DNA from: Parafannyhessea umbonata | GTDB lineage: Bacteria; Actinomycetota; Coriobacteriia; Coriobacteriales; Atopobiaceae | Assembly: GCF_900111255.1 (NCBI RefSeq) | Contig: NZ_FOGP01000007.1 | Span: 1 to 64,000 of the forward strand | Reading direction: 5' to 3' | Length of the DNA: 64,000 nucleotides | In this document: piece after piece, positions 30,529-39,499 of the stretch | Numbering within the stretch: the first letter of the stretch is position 1 | How the letters are laid out: each line of letters begins with the position of its first letter | Made by a program: the position numbers and the translations under genes | The notes under the pieces: model-generated | Database searches by the model: none | Seen by the model: the letters and a program-made list of their open reading frames with translations, nothing else | Told to the model about the DNA's origin: nothing

Positions 30529-30840
30529 ATGGCGTTTCTGACGGTCCCGTTCGGGCTGCTGAAGGCCGCGATTGGGCTCTATGGCGCCTTGCGCGACCAT
30601 GAGGGCTCGGAAGGCGAGTCGGACGACGGGTCCGCAGACCACGAACTGCCAGAGGAGGGCGGCCCCGAGATCATCACGGCGTCCGTCCGCACCCCGAACC
30701 ACGTCACGCAGGCCGCCCTCATGGGCGCCGACATCGCCACGGTTCCGTTCGCGGCGCTCAAGAAGTGCGTGCACCACCCGCTGACCGACCAGGGCCTTGT
30801 CAAGTTTGCGGCCGACTGGAAGAAGGTTGTTGAGGGCTAG
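30508..30840 (+). CDS. Chimeric frame: micropeptide fused to the transaldolase C-terminus
   Basis: A 110-codon frame. The first 49 or so residues are MEQFF-type ([19 protein letters not shown], one membrane helix, then an acidic tail). The frame then passes in phase into the duplicated tal tail ([14 protein letters not shown] to KKVVEG). It has a good ribosome-binding site. The tal part lacks the active-site lysine region, so no transaldolase activity is possible. It is probably an accident of island insertion; whether it is expressed is unknown. Confidence 0.6.
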   Translation: MEQFFLIMAFLTVPFGLLKAAIGLYGALRDHEGSEGESDDGSADHELPEEGGPEIITASVRTPNHVTQAALMGADIATVPFAALKKCVHHPLTDQGLVKFAADWKKVVEG

Positions 30841-30915
30841 CTCCTCCAACAGGGAAAACTTGGGCCCCGGGGGGGCGCGGCGATGGCCGCGCCCCTTTTG
30901 CGCTCTGCTTTAAAT
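30652..30915 (+). repeat. 264-bp perfect direct repeat, right copy
   Basis: Identical to 10645-10908, including the tal stop codon and terminator. It ends at CTTTAAAT, just before the ftsE promoter region. It marks the right boundary of the island. Confidence 0.97.
30872..30899 (+). terminator. Duplicated tal terminator
   Basis: The copy of 10865-10892. It would stop read-through from the island into ftsE. Confidence 0.88.
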
Positions 30916-30935
30916 GTGCGAGCGGCGAGGTAACT

Positions 30936-30963
30936 TTGTCGTTGCAGGCCTTGCGTGTAGAAT
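30936..30963 (+). promoter_or_regulatory. Possible ftsE promoter
   Basis: TTGTCG, a 16-bp spacer and TAGAAT lie 42 bp before the ftsE start and outside the repeat, so ftsEX keep a promoter whether or not the island is present. Confidence 0.45.
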
Positions 30964-31005
30964 CATGATATCTGTCAGTATCGCTATGTAGAAAAAGGAG
31001 CTCTT

Positions 31006-32127
31006 GTGGCCAACCACTTTCGCAGCAGCGAGCGGCAGGGGAACGAAGAGAACGTCGCTTCGACTCCGCTGGATGCGCAGGGCGTAGAGCAGGCACCGCT
31101 GACTTCAGATGCAAGTCTGGATGACACGGCCGCCGGCTATTCCGAGGGACGCACGGGAGGCGCTCACTTCGCGGCGCCTGCAGACGATTCCGTGCCTGCG
31201 TACGCGGCGGACGAGACGCCGGAGCCTTCCGCGGCGCCGGCGGCGGAGCCCCTCGCGGCTCCGGAGCCCGAGCCTCAGCCCGCACCCGTCCAGGGCGAGG
31301 GGCAGAGCGCAATGGTCGTCTCGGATGCGCCAGAGTCTAACGACATCACCGCGCAGCCGGGGTTCACGAGCGTCTTCGCACCTCTGCAGGATGATGGGTC
31401 GCAGGTTATCCCCCACACGGGAAAGCCGACCATCTCGCTCAGAAACGCAACACTCATCTACCCGGCCCAGCCCAACAAGCCCGCACTCGAGGACGTGAGC
31501 CTCGACATCTACCCCGGCGAGTTCGTCTTCGTCGTCGGCCATTCGGGCTCGGGCAAGTCCACGTTCCTCAAGCTCCTCACGCGAGAGCTTCGCGCGACGA
31601 GCGGCCAGGTCATCGTGGCCGGACAGGAGCTGACCAAGCTGCGCAACAGGAAGGTTCCCTACCTGAGGCGTCAGATTGGCACGGTCTACCAGGACTTCAA
31701 GCTTCTTCCCGACAAGACGGTCTACGAGAATGTCGCCTTTGCGCTTGAGTGCATCGGCAAGCCTCGCGCCGTCATCAGGGCGCAGGTCCCCGAGACCCTG
31801 CGCCTGGTCGGCCTTGCCGAGAAGATGGACAACTATCCCGACCAGCTCTCGGGCGGCGAGCAGCAGCGCGTCTCTGTTGCTCGAGCGATGGTCAACCGCC
31901 CGCCGCTGCTGGTCTGCGACGAGCCTACGGGCAACCTCGACCCCGCAATCTCGCTCGGTATCATGAGACTGCTCGACCGCATTAACCGCACCGGTACCAC
32001 CGTCGTCATGGCAACCCATGACCGCGAGATGGTTGACTCCATGCGCAGACGCGTCATCGCGCTTGAGGCGGGTCACGTGGTCCGCGATCAGGAGAGGGGA
32101 GGCTACGGTTACTATGGTGCCCTCTAA
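31006..32127 (+). CDS. ftsE: Cell-division ATP-binding protein FtsE with long N-terminal extension
   Basis: A 373-residue protein. The ATPase domain begins near residue 142 and carries Walker A (GHSGSGKST, about 178), the signature [14 protein letters not shown] and Walker [14 protein letters not shown]. FtsE pairs with FtsX at the divisome to control peptidoglycan hydrolases. The first 140 residues are an Ala/Pro/Glu-rich, apparently disordered extension absent from E. coli FtsE (222 residues). The GTG start at 31006 is supported by AAAGGAG 5 bp upstream. FtsX overlaps by 14 bp. Confidence 0.93.
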   Translation: MANHFRSSERQGNEENVASTPLDAQGVEQAPLTSDASLDDTAAGYSEGRTGGAHFAAPADDSVPAYAADETPEPSAAPAAEPLAAPEPEPQPAPVQGEGQSAMVVSDAPESNDITAQPGFTSVFAPLQDDGSQVIPHTGKPTISLRNATLIYPAQPNKPALEDVSLDIYPGEFVFVVGHSGSGKSTFLKLLTRELRATSGQVIVAGQELTKLRNRKVPYLRRQIGTVYQDFKLLPDKTVYENVAFALECIGKPRAVIRAQVPETLRLVGLAEKMDNYPDQLSGGEQQRVSVARAMVNRPPLLVCDEPTGNLDPAISLGIMRLLDRINRTGTTVVMATHDREMVDSMRRRVIALEAGHVVRDQERGGYGYYGAL

Positions 32128-33040
32128 CATTGGTTATTCGCTTCGCGAGGCGGGACGTCACTTCCGCAGGAACTGGTCTACGGTTCTTGGCGCAATCGTC
32201 ACGATCTTCCTCTCGCTGTTCGTCATCGGCCTGTTCGTCATCGGCTCCGTAATGGTCACGAACCTCGTCGGCAGCGTCGAGGACCGTGTCACCATCCAGG
32301 CGTTTATTGCCGACGACGCCAACCAGGAGGATGTTGACGCCCTCCAGGCGAAGGTCGAGAGCTGGGGCAGCGTGGACTCCGTTGCCTACAAGAGCAAGGA
32401 GGAGGCGCTCAACGAGTACAAGGAGACGATGAGCAATCGCAACGCCGCCGACGCGGTCGCGGCGCTCGATGGTCAGAATCCTGTTCCCGCCTCGCTCGTC
32501 ATCACCCTCAAGGACCCCAAGAGCGTTGAGGACGTCGCTTCTCAGCTGACCTCCGACTCCGACTTCAAGAAGGTTGCAGACGACCACGACAACCCGACGA
32601 ATTCGGTCCAGTACGGTCGCGAGACGGTCGAGCGTCTGTTTAGCGTCACCTACTACCTGCGCATCGGTGCGGTCGTGCTCGTGGCCCTTCTGGCCTTTAT
32701 CGCGTTCGTGTTCATCAACAACACGATTCGCCTGGCCATTGCCGCTCGTCGTCGCGAGATTGCCATCATGCGTCTCGTCGGCGCGTCCAACGGCTTCATC
32801 CGCGGGCCGTTCATGACCGAGGGCATGCTTGAGGCCCTCATCGGCTCCATTCTCGCGGTTATCGTTCTTCACGTGGGCATGGGGCTGGTTGTGCCCAAGC
32901 TTCAGAACAGCCTGCAGTTCCTTTCGTTTGAGCTGCCGGTGCACGTGCTGGTGCTGACCTACATCTCGCTGGTCGTCATCGGCATGCTGCTGGGTCTCTT
33001 TGGCTCGATGATCGCAATGAGGCGCTACCTCAAGGTCTAG
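32114..33040 (+). CDS. ftsX: Cell-division protein FtsX
   Basis: A 308-residue membrane partner of FtsE. One transmembrane helix near residues 20-45 is followed by an extracytoplasmic domain of about 130 residues, then three helices with the FtsX core ([17 protein letters not shown] between them). ATG 32114 is inside ftsE, a normal translational coupling for this pair. The sequence ends with RRYLKV. Confidence 0.93.
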   Translation: MVPSNIGYSLREAGRHFRRNWSTVLGAIVTIFLSLFVIGLFVIGSVMVTNLVGSVEDRVTIQAFIADDANQEDVDALQAKVESWGSVDSVAYKSKEEALNEYKETMSNRNAADAVAALDGQNPVPASLVITLKDPKSVEDVASQLTSDSDFKKVADDHDNPTNSVQYGRETVERLFSVTYYLRIGAVVLVALLAFIAFVFINNTIRLAIAARRREIAIMRLVGASNGFIRGPFMTEGMLEALIGSILAVIVLHVGMGLVVPKLQNSLQFLSFELPVHVLVLTYISLVVIGMLLGLFGSMIAMRRYLKV

Positions 33041-33076
33041 CGTCGGGCTCGTTGAGGCCAATGCTTAAGCGCGCGT

Positions 33077-33111
33077 GGGCGGCGCGGTCGTTAGGCCGCG
33101 TCGCCCATTTT
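33077..33111 (+). terminator. Hairpin between ftsX and rnr
   Basis: GGGCGGCGCGG pairs with CCGCGTCGCCC (11 bp, one G-T), followed by ATTTTG. It lies immediately before the rnr ribosome-binding site, so it could terminate ftsEX or influence rnr translation. Confidence 0.55.
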
Positions 33112-33127
33112 GCAAAGGAGGGAACAC

Positions 33128-35167
33128 ATGGGTCGCAAGCGTCCCCACAGGGGAAATCGTCGCCGGGGGTTCGGCTCCGCCCATCGCAAGCCGAAGGTCT
33201 TTCTGGATGGCACCATCCGTGTGTTTGGGCGGGGCGTGGCCGAGGTCAGCACATCGGAGGGGACGTTTCCGGTGGCCCGAGGCGGCATTCGCGAGGCCAT
33301 GAGCGGAGACGAGGTGCAGGTAAGCATCTCTTCGCGCGGCGGAGAAAAGCGCGCCTACGTCCAAGGGGTCATCACCAGGGCCACGGAGTCGTTCCTGGGC
33401 ACCTACGAATGGATCGACCCCCTGGGTGCGGTCTCTCCGCTGGATGCGCGCATCAGGCGCGACTTCTTCGTGGTTCCGCAAGACGACAGCGCCCGCAAGA
33501 GGGGCGTGCGGACGGGCGACGTGGTGGTCGCGCGCATCATGGAGTACCCCTCGCGGCGGAGCGCCGGCGTCGTCACCATCGACCGGCGCGTGGGCTCCGC
33601 GGACGAGCTCGACCTCAACGTCGAAGCTGTAATCGCCTCCAACGACCTCGTCACGGAGTTTCCTGCCGCGGCGCTCGAGGAGGCAGCCGCCGTTCGCGTG
33701 GATGCGGACGAGGCTCTTGTCCGCGACCGGCTGCGCCGTGACCTGCGCTCGTCGTGTGCGGTGACCATCGACCCCGCTGATGCGCGCGACTTCGACGACG
33801 CGGTCTGCGCGCGCGAGGTGGACGACGGCTTCGAGGTAGAGGTCCACATCGCGGACGTCTCGCACTACGTGGCGTGGAACTCTGCGATAGACAACGAGGC
33901 TAAGCGCAGGACTTGTTCCGTCTATCTGGTCGACCGCGTCATCCCAATGCTCCCCGAGGCGCTTAGCTGCGACGCGTGCTCGCTCAGGCCCGGCGAGGAC
34001 CGACTCACGATGAGCGTCGTCATGCGCCTGAGCAAGCGGGGCGAGGTCGTGGGCGGAAGCGCCGGCCCGGCGGTCATTCGCTCGCGTGGTCGGCTTGACT
34101 ACGATGCAGTCGACGCGCTTCTTGCGGGGGATGTCGATGCCAGCGGGCTTGCGGTTGAGGAGTCGTCGCGCCTGGAAGTCATGACGTCCCTTCGCCTGCT
34201 CGACAAGATCGCCCGGCTGCGCGAGGGCATTCGGCATCGTCGTGGCGCCATCGACTTCGAGACGCGCGAGGCCAAGGTGGTCCTGGACGAGAAGGGCGCG
34301 CCCACGGGGGTGAGGGTGCGTCGCAAGACGAGGGCGACGAGCCTGGTGGAGGAGGCCATGCTCATGGCCAACGAGTTCGTGGCTGGAGTGCTGGGCGACG
34401 CCGACGTGCCCGCGGCCTATCGCGTCCACGAGCCGCCGGCGCACGACGACCTTGTCTCGACCATCCCCATTCTTGAGGAGCTGGAGCTAACGGACCCGAA
34501 GACGCTTGCCGGGTTGGTTGCGGGCGAGCCCGAGGCCATCCGCACGGTTCTGGAGCGCGCGAGGGGGACGGCGGGCGAGTACCTTGCGAACTCCGTGCTG
34601 CTGAGGGCGCAGCGCCGTGCCATCTACCTGCCCCACAACGAGGGGCACTACGCCCTGGGCGCACGCGCGTACTGTCACTTCACCTCTCCCATCAGGCGCT
34701 ATCCCGACGTTTTGGTGCACCGTGCGCTGCGTGCGAAGCTTGAGGGGAAGCTCGACTCGCGTGACCAGGCGCAGGCGAAGAAGCTTCTGCCCCAGCTGTG
34801 TCGAACCTGCTCCGACCAAGAGCGCGTGGCCGACCGGGCCGCCCGCCAGTCCCAGAAGGTCAAGATGGCCCAGATGTATGCCGACCGAGTGGGCGAGTCC
34901 TTCTCGGGTGTCGTCACCGGCTGCACGCGCCACGGCCTCTTTGTCATGCTGGACGAAAGCTGCGCCGAGGGGATGATTCCCGTGCGCGACCTGGGCGACG
35001 AGTGGTTCTGGTACGACGAACGCAGGCTATGCCTGGTGGGGGAGGAGACCGGGCGTGAGTGGCGCCCGGGAAAGCGCGTCGCGGTGACCGTCGTTTCTGC
35101 GGAGCCGTCGCGTGGTCAGATAGACTTTGTGCTTGCGGGTCACGTGCGAGAATCAAGCCGCGCGTGA
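33128..35167 (+). CDS. rnr: RNase R/RNase II family 3'-5' exoribonuclease
   Basis: A 679-residue exonuclease. A basic N-terminus (KRPHRGNRRRGFG) leads to OB folds and the RNB catalytic domain (TIDPADARDFDDAVCA, whose aspartates bind magnesium), with TSPIRRYPDVLVHR near its end. A C-terminal S1 domain follows (FSGVVTGCTRHGLFV). RNase R degrades structured RNA and nonstop messages released by trans-translation; smpB and the tmRNA gene lie downstream. I chose ATG 33128 because AAGGAGG lies 5 bp upstream. The stop is TGA. Confidence 0.93.
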   Translation: MGRKRPHRGNRRRGFGSAHRKPKVFLDGTIRVFGRGVAEVSTSEGTFPVARGGIREAMSGDEVQVSISSRGGEKRAYVQGVITRATESFLGTYEWIDPLGAVSPLDARIRRDFFVVPQDDSARKRGVRTGDVVVARIMEYPSRRSAGVVTIDRRVGSADELDLNVEAVIASNDLVTEFPAAALEEAAAVRVDADEALVRDRLRRDLRSSCAVTIDPADARDFDDAVCAREVDDGFEVEVHIADVSHYVAWNSAIDNEAKRRTCSVYLVDRVIPMLPEALSCDACSLRPGEDRLTMSVVMRLSKRGEVVGGSAGPAVIRSRGRLDYDAVDALLAGDVDASGLAVEESSRLEVMTSLRLLDKIARLREGIRHRRGAIDFETREAKVVLDEKGAPTGVRVRRKTRATSLVEEAMLMANEFVAGVLGDADVPAAYRVHEPPAHDDLVSTIPILEELELTDPKTLAGLVAGEPEAIRTVLERARGTAGEYLANSVLLRAQRRAIYLPHNEGHYALGARAYCHFTSPIRRYPDVLVHRALRAKLEGKLDSRDQAQAKKLLPQLCRTCSDQERVADRAARQSQKVKMAQMYADRVGESFSGVVTGCTRHGLFVMLDESCAEGMIPVRDLGDEWFWYDERRLCLVGEETGREWRPGKRVAVTVVSAEPSRGQIDFVLAGHVRESSRA

Positions 35168-35296
35168 CGGGGTAGGCTACACTACGCCTAAACGAGCGCC
35201 TGGCGCGCGGCGCGTCCGTCATGTGACGCGCCCGTCGCGAAAGGCGAGAAGAACGACCAAAGCGGCAGCCGGGCATCCGGTGGCACTGGAGGACAT

Positions 35297-36181
35297 ATGG
35301 AAGAGACCAACATGACTGATGCCTTGGCTCATGCCGAGGGGCTTCTTGTCGAGGGGCACAACGAGGAGGCGCAGGAGCTTCTCTCTCGTCTGGCGGAGGA
35401 CGCGGAGCAGTATGTGGACAGCAACTGTCCCACGACCGACGAGCTGCAGTGGTTCAGCTTCCCGTCCCTCTTCGAGCGACTGGCCTACCGTCGCGTCGAG
35501 AACGACCCGCGCGAGCTGAGGTCGGTAGGCGAGCCCCTCGACCGACTCTACGGCGACCTCGCCCTGGCCTGCGTGCGCAACGGCGACTACGACAGCGCGA
35601 TGGCCGCGCTGCGCCATGCCGTGCGCTGGAACCCCATGGGCTGCGAGTACAGGCTCAACCTGGCCGACCTCTACCGCGTGGCGGGAGACCCCAACGAGTA
35701 CCTCGCCCTGAGCTACTCTGTGTTCGAGCGCGCGAGCGACGCGCGCCACCTGGTGCGCGCGTTCGTGAACTTCTCGGAGTACTTCCAGGTATCCGAAAAG
35801 CCAAAGGCCTCTGCGGCCGCGCTGCGCGCCGCACGCAGGTTCGGCGTCGAGGACTCCGCCCTCAAGGCGGCGCTCGAGCTTGCCGCGGGAACCGACCACG
35901 ACCCGGACTCCGTCGACGACGACGAGGCTCGCGACCTGCTGGCGCAGGAGGGGCTCCCCGACGGCGCCAACGCAGAGATGGCGGTCTGCCTACTTTTGTG
36001 CGCCTCCGACGCTGCGGCCGCGAGGGACCGCAACCTTGCGGCCGACCTCACGCGCAGGGCGCGCGACCTGGTCGGCGAGGGCGCCTGCATGGCACTGCTC
36101 AAGCTGATTCGCGAGGAAGACGACGAGGCGAGCCCGAGCGGCGCGGACGGCTGTGCCGCCAAGGAGGGCGACGATGCCTAA
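35297..36181 (+). CDS. TPR-like repeat protein, unknown function
   Basis: A 294-residue soluble helical protein. The region around LYGDLALACVRNGDYDSAMAALRHA and AVRWNPMGCEYRLNLADLY has tetratricopeptide character. The C-terminus is acidic. GGAGG lies 4 bp before ATG 35297. It overlaps smpB by 8 bp and follows rnr, so it may take part in the same RNA-surveillance unit, an inference from position only. Confidence 0.7.
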   Translation: MEETNMTDALAHAEGLLVEGHNEEAQELLSRLAEDAEQYVDSNCPTTDELQWFSFPSLFERLAYRRVENDPRELRSVGEPLDRLYGDLALACVRNGDYDSAMAALRHAVRWNPMGCEYRLNLADLYRVAGDPNEYLALSYSVFERASDARHLVRAFVNFSEYFQVSEKPKASAAALRAARRFGVEDSALKAALELAAGTDHDPDSVDDDEARDLLAQEGLPDGANAEMAVCLLLCASDAAAARDRNLAADLTRRARDLVGEGACMALLKLIREEDDEASPSGADGCAAKEGDDA

Positions 36182-36641
36182 GCGCGAGATCAAGCTGATC
36201 GCAAAGAACCGCACCGCCCATCACGAGTACGAGTTCGAGGAGACTTACGAGGCGGGCGTCGTGCTGACGGGGACCGAGGTCAAGAGCATCCGCGAGCGCT
36301 CCGCCCAGATTACGGACTCGTTCTGCATCGTGCGCGACGGCGAGGTGTGGATGCTCAACGTTCACATCCACCCCTACTCGCACGGCGGCGTGTGGAACGT
36401 CGATCCCGACAGACGCCGCAAGCTGCTGCTCCATCGCAGGCAGATTGACACGCTCGAGGGCAAGCTGCGCAACAAGGGCCTCGCCCTGGTGCCGCTTAAG
36501 ATCTACTTCGACGAGCACAGCCGCGTCAAGGTGCAGCTGGGGCTGGGTCGAGGCAAGAAGCTCTACGACAAGCGAGCCGACCTTAAGAAGCGGCAGACTG
36601 ACCGCGACATCCAGCGCGCCCTCAAGGAACGGAGCCGCTAG
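36174..36641 (+). CDS. smpB: tmRNA-binding protein SmpB
   Basis: A 155-residue SmpB, which carries alanyl-tmRNA into stalled ribosomes. Diagnostic segments are IAKNRTAHHEYEFEETYEAG, LTGTEVKSIR and KKLYDKRADLKKRQ, with a basic C-terminal tail (RALKERSR). The start at 36174 overlaps the preceding gene. The tmRNA gene itself is 1.9 kb downstream. Confidence 0.97.
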   Translation: MPKREIKLIAKNRTAHHEYEFEETYEAGVVLTGTEVKSIRERSAQITDSFCIVRDGEVWMLNVHIHPYSHGGVWNVDPDRRRKLLLHRRQIDTLEGKLRNKGLALVPLKIYFDEHSRVKVQLGLGRGKKLYDKRADLKKRQTDRDIQRALKERSR

Positions 36642-36678
36642 GCCGGCAGGCGTGGCAAAAGAGAAGGACGAGCGCCTC

Positions 36679-36711
36679 CGGGTGGCAGACAGAGCTCTGC
36701 CGCCCGTTTTT
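36679..36711 (+). terminator. Terminator after smpB
   Basis: CGGGTGGCAGA pairs with TCTGCCGCCCG (11 bp, one T-G), followed by TTTTT. It ends the rnr-smpB unit. Confidence 0.88.
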
Positions 36712-36793
36712 CATGCCGCTCGCGGGGAAGCGGCTCTTGTCGGCGGCCTTGCGGGAATACTAGATTCAATGGCTGCCAAAGAGGAGGTCGTCT

Positions 36794-37297
36794 ATGGATG
36801 TGTCCGCCCTGCATCGGTTCTCGAGCGGTCTGTATGTCGTCTCGGCCGAGGCCGATGGCGATACTGGGGCCTGCGTAATCAACACAGGGCTCCAGCTTAC
36901 GAGCTCGCCCCTTCAGGTTGAGGTCGTGATCAACAAGCAGAACCACACGGCGGATGTCGTGCAAAGGGCCGGCCACTTTGCTCTCTGCCCCATAACGCAG
37001 GAGGCCGACATGCTCTTCATCGGTCGCTTTGGGTTCAGGAGCTCGGCCGAAATAGACAAGTTCGAGGGCATAGCCCGCGAGGTTGCCGCAACGGGCGACC
37101 CCTACACGCCGCTTTGCGCCGCCGCGGTTATTGCCTGCGAGGTCGTACAGACCCTCGACGTGGGGACGCACATCATCTTTGTCGGCAGGGTGGTGGATGC
37201 GCAGTCGCTTTCCGACGAGCCTCCGCTTACCTATGCGTACTACCACACGATCCTCAAGGGCAAGACGCCCCCTCGGGCATCTTCGTATACCGGTTAG
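36794..37297 (+). CDS. Flavin reductase-like (FMN-binding split barrel) protein
   Basis: A 167-residue member of the flavin reductase domain family (start ALHRFSSGLYVVSAEADGD; FALCPITQEADMLFIGRFGF). It would bind FMN and pass electrons from NAD(P)H or rubredoxin. A rubredoxin gene follows 63 bp later; in many anaerobes the two are fused as high-molecular-weight rubredoxin. AGAGGAGG lies upstream of ATG 36794. Confidence 0.85.
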   Translation: MDVSALHRFSSGLYVVSAEADGDTGACVINTGLQLTSSPLQVEVVINKQNHTADVVQRAGHFALCPITQEADMLFIGRFGFRSSAEIDKFEGIAREVAATGDPYTPLCAAAVIACEVVQTLDVGTHIIFVGRVVDAQSLSDEPPLTYAYYHTILKGKTPPRASSYTG

Positions 37298-37360
37298 CCG
37301 CCCGGACTCGGGCGTTCGACGTCCGGCCCGTTGGGTCGGGCCTGGAGAGAGGGGAAGGGT

Positions 37361-37498
37361 ATGGCAGAGGAGAAGTACAAGTTCGTCTGTACCGTATGTG
37401 GCTATGAGGTCGAGGTCGACACCCCGGAGCTTCCCGAGGACTTCGTCTGTCCCGTGTGCGGGGTTGGCCCCGAGATGTTCGAGAAGTCCGACGACTAG
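37361..37498 (+). CDS. Rubredoxin-like protein (45 residues)
   Basis: A short gene with two cysteine knuckles, C10-x2-C13-G (FVCTVCGYE) and C30-x2-C33-G (FVCPVCGVG), which bind one iron atom. It is shorter than standard rubredoxins (52-54), with a reduced loop between knuckles, and so resembles the rubredoxin module of reductase fusions. GGGGAAGGG lies upstream of ATG 37361. It probably exchanges electrons with the flavin reductase encoded before it. Confidence 0.85.
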   Translation: MAEEKYKFVCTVCGYEVEVDTPELPEDFVCPVCGVGPEMFEKSDD

Positions 37499-37656
37499 CT
37501 CGGGCGGATTTGTGGGCGGGCGATGATCGCCTCCCCAAGACGACGCGTGACGAGTGCGTGACAATTCTCGTATCGATGGCCGGGACGGCGTACAATGTCG
37601 CCCCGGCCACTTGCGCCGAGAAATGCTTAACGAAATGATGGGGATGATCCTCTCTT

Positions 37657-38388
37657 ATGCGCCGTGCCACGCAAACGTCCGAGTCCATTGAGCTTGCCGC
37701 CCTGCTTGCCATGTCAGGCGGCCTTATGGATGCCTACTCGTATTTGGGCCGTGGCAAGGTCTTCGCGAACGCGCAGACGGGCAACCTGCTTTTGCTGGGC
37801 GTTCACGCGGCCGCGGGCGAGTGGGCGCAGACTATCCAGTACGCCATGCCCGTCGTGTTCTTCGCCCTGGGTGTTGCCGTCGCGCACGGCGTAAGGTGCC
37901 ACTGTCACAACATCAGGGCGCATTGGCGGCAGATCTGCCTGGCGATCGAAGTGGTTCTTCTGGCGACGGTGGCGTTCGTTCCCGAAAGCCAGAACCTGCT
38001 CGCCAACAGCATGACCTCCCTGGCGTGCGGCATTCAGGTCCAGGCCTTCAGGAAGATTCACGGCGTGGGCTTTGCCACGACGATGTGCATTGGCAACCTC
38101 CGCGCGGCAACGCATGGGCTGACGGAGTTCTTCCACAGCGGGAATCGCAAGGCGCTCGAGAGCTCCCTGCTGCACTATGGCACGATCGTCTGCTTCGTGT
38201 GCGGCGCCATCCTGGGGTCTCGAATGCTGGGTCTCGTTGGTCTTCGCGCCATACTGGTGAGCTGTGCCATTCTGGTGGTCGCACTTTTGGTGATGAACTG
38301 GGACCGAGAGGTTGGCACGGCCGCGGCGGCGGAGCGCCAGTGGCTGCGTGCCCGCAGGAGGCGCCGCGTCACACGCGACGGCGAGTAA
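37657..38388 (+). CDS. DUF1275 (YoaK-like) membrane protein
   Basis: A 243-residue membrane protein with about six hydrophobic segments. The family signature is seen in AMSGGLMDAYSYLGRGKVFANAQTGN and again in IHGVGFATTMCIGNLR. The function of the family is unknown. It ends in a basic tail (RARRRRRVTRDGE). It stands alone between the rubredoxin gene and tmRNA. Confidence 0.88.
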   Translation: MRRATQTSESIELAALLAMSGGLMDAYSYLGRGKVFANAQTGNLLLLGVHAAAGEWAQTIQYAMPVVFFALGVAVAHGVRCHCHNIRAHWRQICLAIEVVLLATVAFVPESQNLLANSMTSLACGIQVQAFRKIHGVGFATTMCIGNLRAATHGLTEFFHSGNRKALESSLLHYGTIVCFVCGAILGSRMLGLVGLRAILVSCAILVVALLVMNWDREVGTAAAAERQWLRARRRRRVTRDGE

Positions 38389-38497
38389 CGAAACCTGCTC
38401 TAGCATTTGCGATGCGAGACGGGTACACTACTACCACGCTCGTTCTTGGGCGCGTTCCTTGACATTCGCATGGTGACAATCGGTCCCATCACCTCAT

Positions 38498-38856
38498 GGG
38501 GGCGACTGGTTTCGACAGGGTGATTCTGAGGTGGGCAGCAAGCCGTGGTCTCCTCGCCACGTTAATCAGGGGTACCGTCAAATTTAATTGACAATGATTC
38601 TTACCAGGGCTATGCCCTCGCTGCTTAATTAATATTGCAGCCGTCAATCCGGGGATTGCTCCCGTTTCCGGTGCGACGTCATCTAGGGAGATGCTCCTTT
38701 GGACGTAGCTGGTATGCCAGGGGATAAGACTGAACCAACTGGGGCGCCGAGTGCGGGTTACCGAGCGCGACGCGCCCGAGATCTAATCGGCAACTGAGCT
38801 TGGAGACACCTGCCAGGGGATTGCTTTGGACCGGAGTTCGATTCTCCGCGCCTCCA
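38498..38856 (+). ncRNA. ssrA: Transfer-messenger RNA (tmRNA)
   Basis: The 5' end GGGGGCGACTGGTTTCGACA and the 3' tRNA-like end GTTCGATTCTCCGCGCCTCCA pair as an acceptor stem (GGGGGCG with CGCCTCC). The tag frame ends ...SYQGYALAA followed by TAA at about 38634. The resume codon is less clear; by the conserved A four bases upstream it may be TCA. The CCA is not encoded. It works with SmpB to rescue stalled ribosomes. Confidence 0.97.
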
Positions 38857-38914
38857 CCTGCGTATGAAGGGCTGGGCGCGACTTCTCTGAAAGTCGTGGC
38901 AGCCGTTGAAGTAT

Positions 38915-38952
38915 GGGCGGAGCAAGGCTTTGTGCCTTGCTCCGCCCTTTTT
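38915..38952 (+). terminator. tmRNA terminator
   Basis: A perfect 14-bp stem (GGGCGGAGCAAGGC with GCCTTGCTCCGCCC, 5-nt loop) followed by TTTTT. Confidence 0.97.
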
Positions 38953-39118
38953 GTTGTCAAGCGTTTTAGAAGCGCCCGGGCCTCGTCGTGCGACGCCGAC
39001 GCGCATGTCACGGCGCCTGCCGGCCGAAGATGCTCTCCGGCTCACGTGCGTGACGTCAAATTGTTAACTGTCGTAAACTCTATGGAGAGGCGATCGCGCG
39101 GGAAGAAGGGTGCGCCCA

Positions 39119-39499
39119 TATGTTTTGGAATGGCGTTGCAGGCGTCTACGACGTCTTTGCCGACGGGGCTTCGACAAGGTCGTCGCCGGCAACGTGATTC
39201 ATCTGCTCGATGAGCCCCGGGCTGCGCTTGTGGAGCTCGGGCGCGTCTGCAAGGATGGAGGGATGGTCGTCATCCCGACGTACCTGGGCCGTCGTGACGA
39301 CGGGTCTGTCCGAGGCCTTTCCGCGCTGTTGGGATGCATTGGCGTCAAGTTCGGAAGACAGCTGGACTTGGGCTCCTATTGCAGCCTGCTCCAGGCGGCG
39401 GGCTATGGAGAAGTGCATGTCGAGCTCATCGAGGGCCGTCTACCCTGTGCGTTGGGGACGATTCGGAAGACGCGACCGGTAGGGTGGAGCGAGGCCTAG
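39119..39499 (+). pseudogene. SAM-dependent methyltransferase with internal deletion
   Basis: ATG 39119 begins MFWNGVAGVYDVFADG, the usual start of a class I methyltransferase. Within about 15 codons the sequence jumps, in another frame, to the C-terminal half (FDKVVAGNVIHLLDEPR ... GGMVVIPTYLGR ... LIEGRLPCALG). The glycine-rich SAM-binding region is missing. Such proteins are usually about 200 residues, so roughly a third has been deleted. It should be inactive. Confidence 0.75.

Noticed and set aside
38459-38464. TTGACA as the -35 box of the tmRNA promoter
   Set aside because: No -10-like hexamer lies at 16-19 bp downstream, so I did not call a promoter.
38800-39213. Open frames over the tmRNA end and its terminator
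   Set aside because: They overlap a certain tmRNA and terminator and have no family resemblance.
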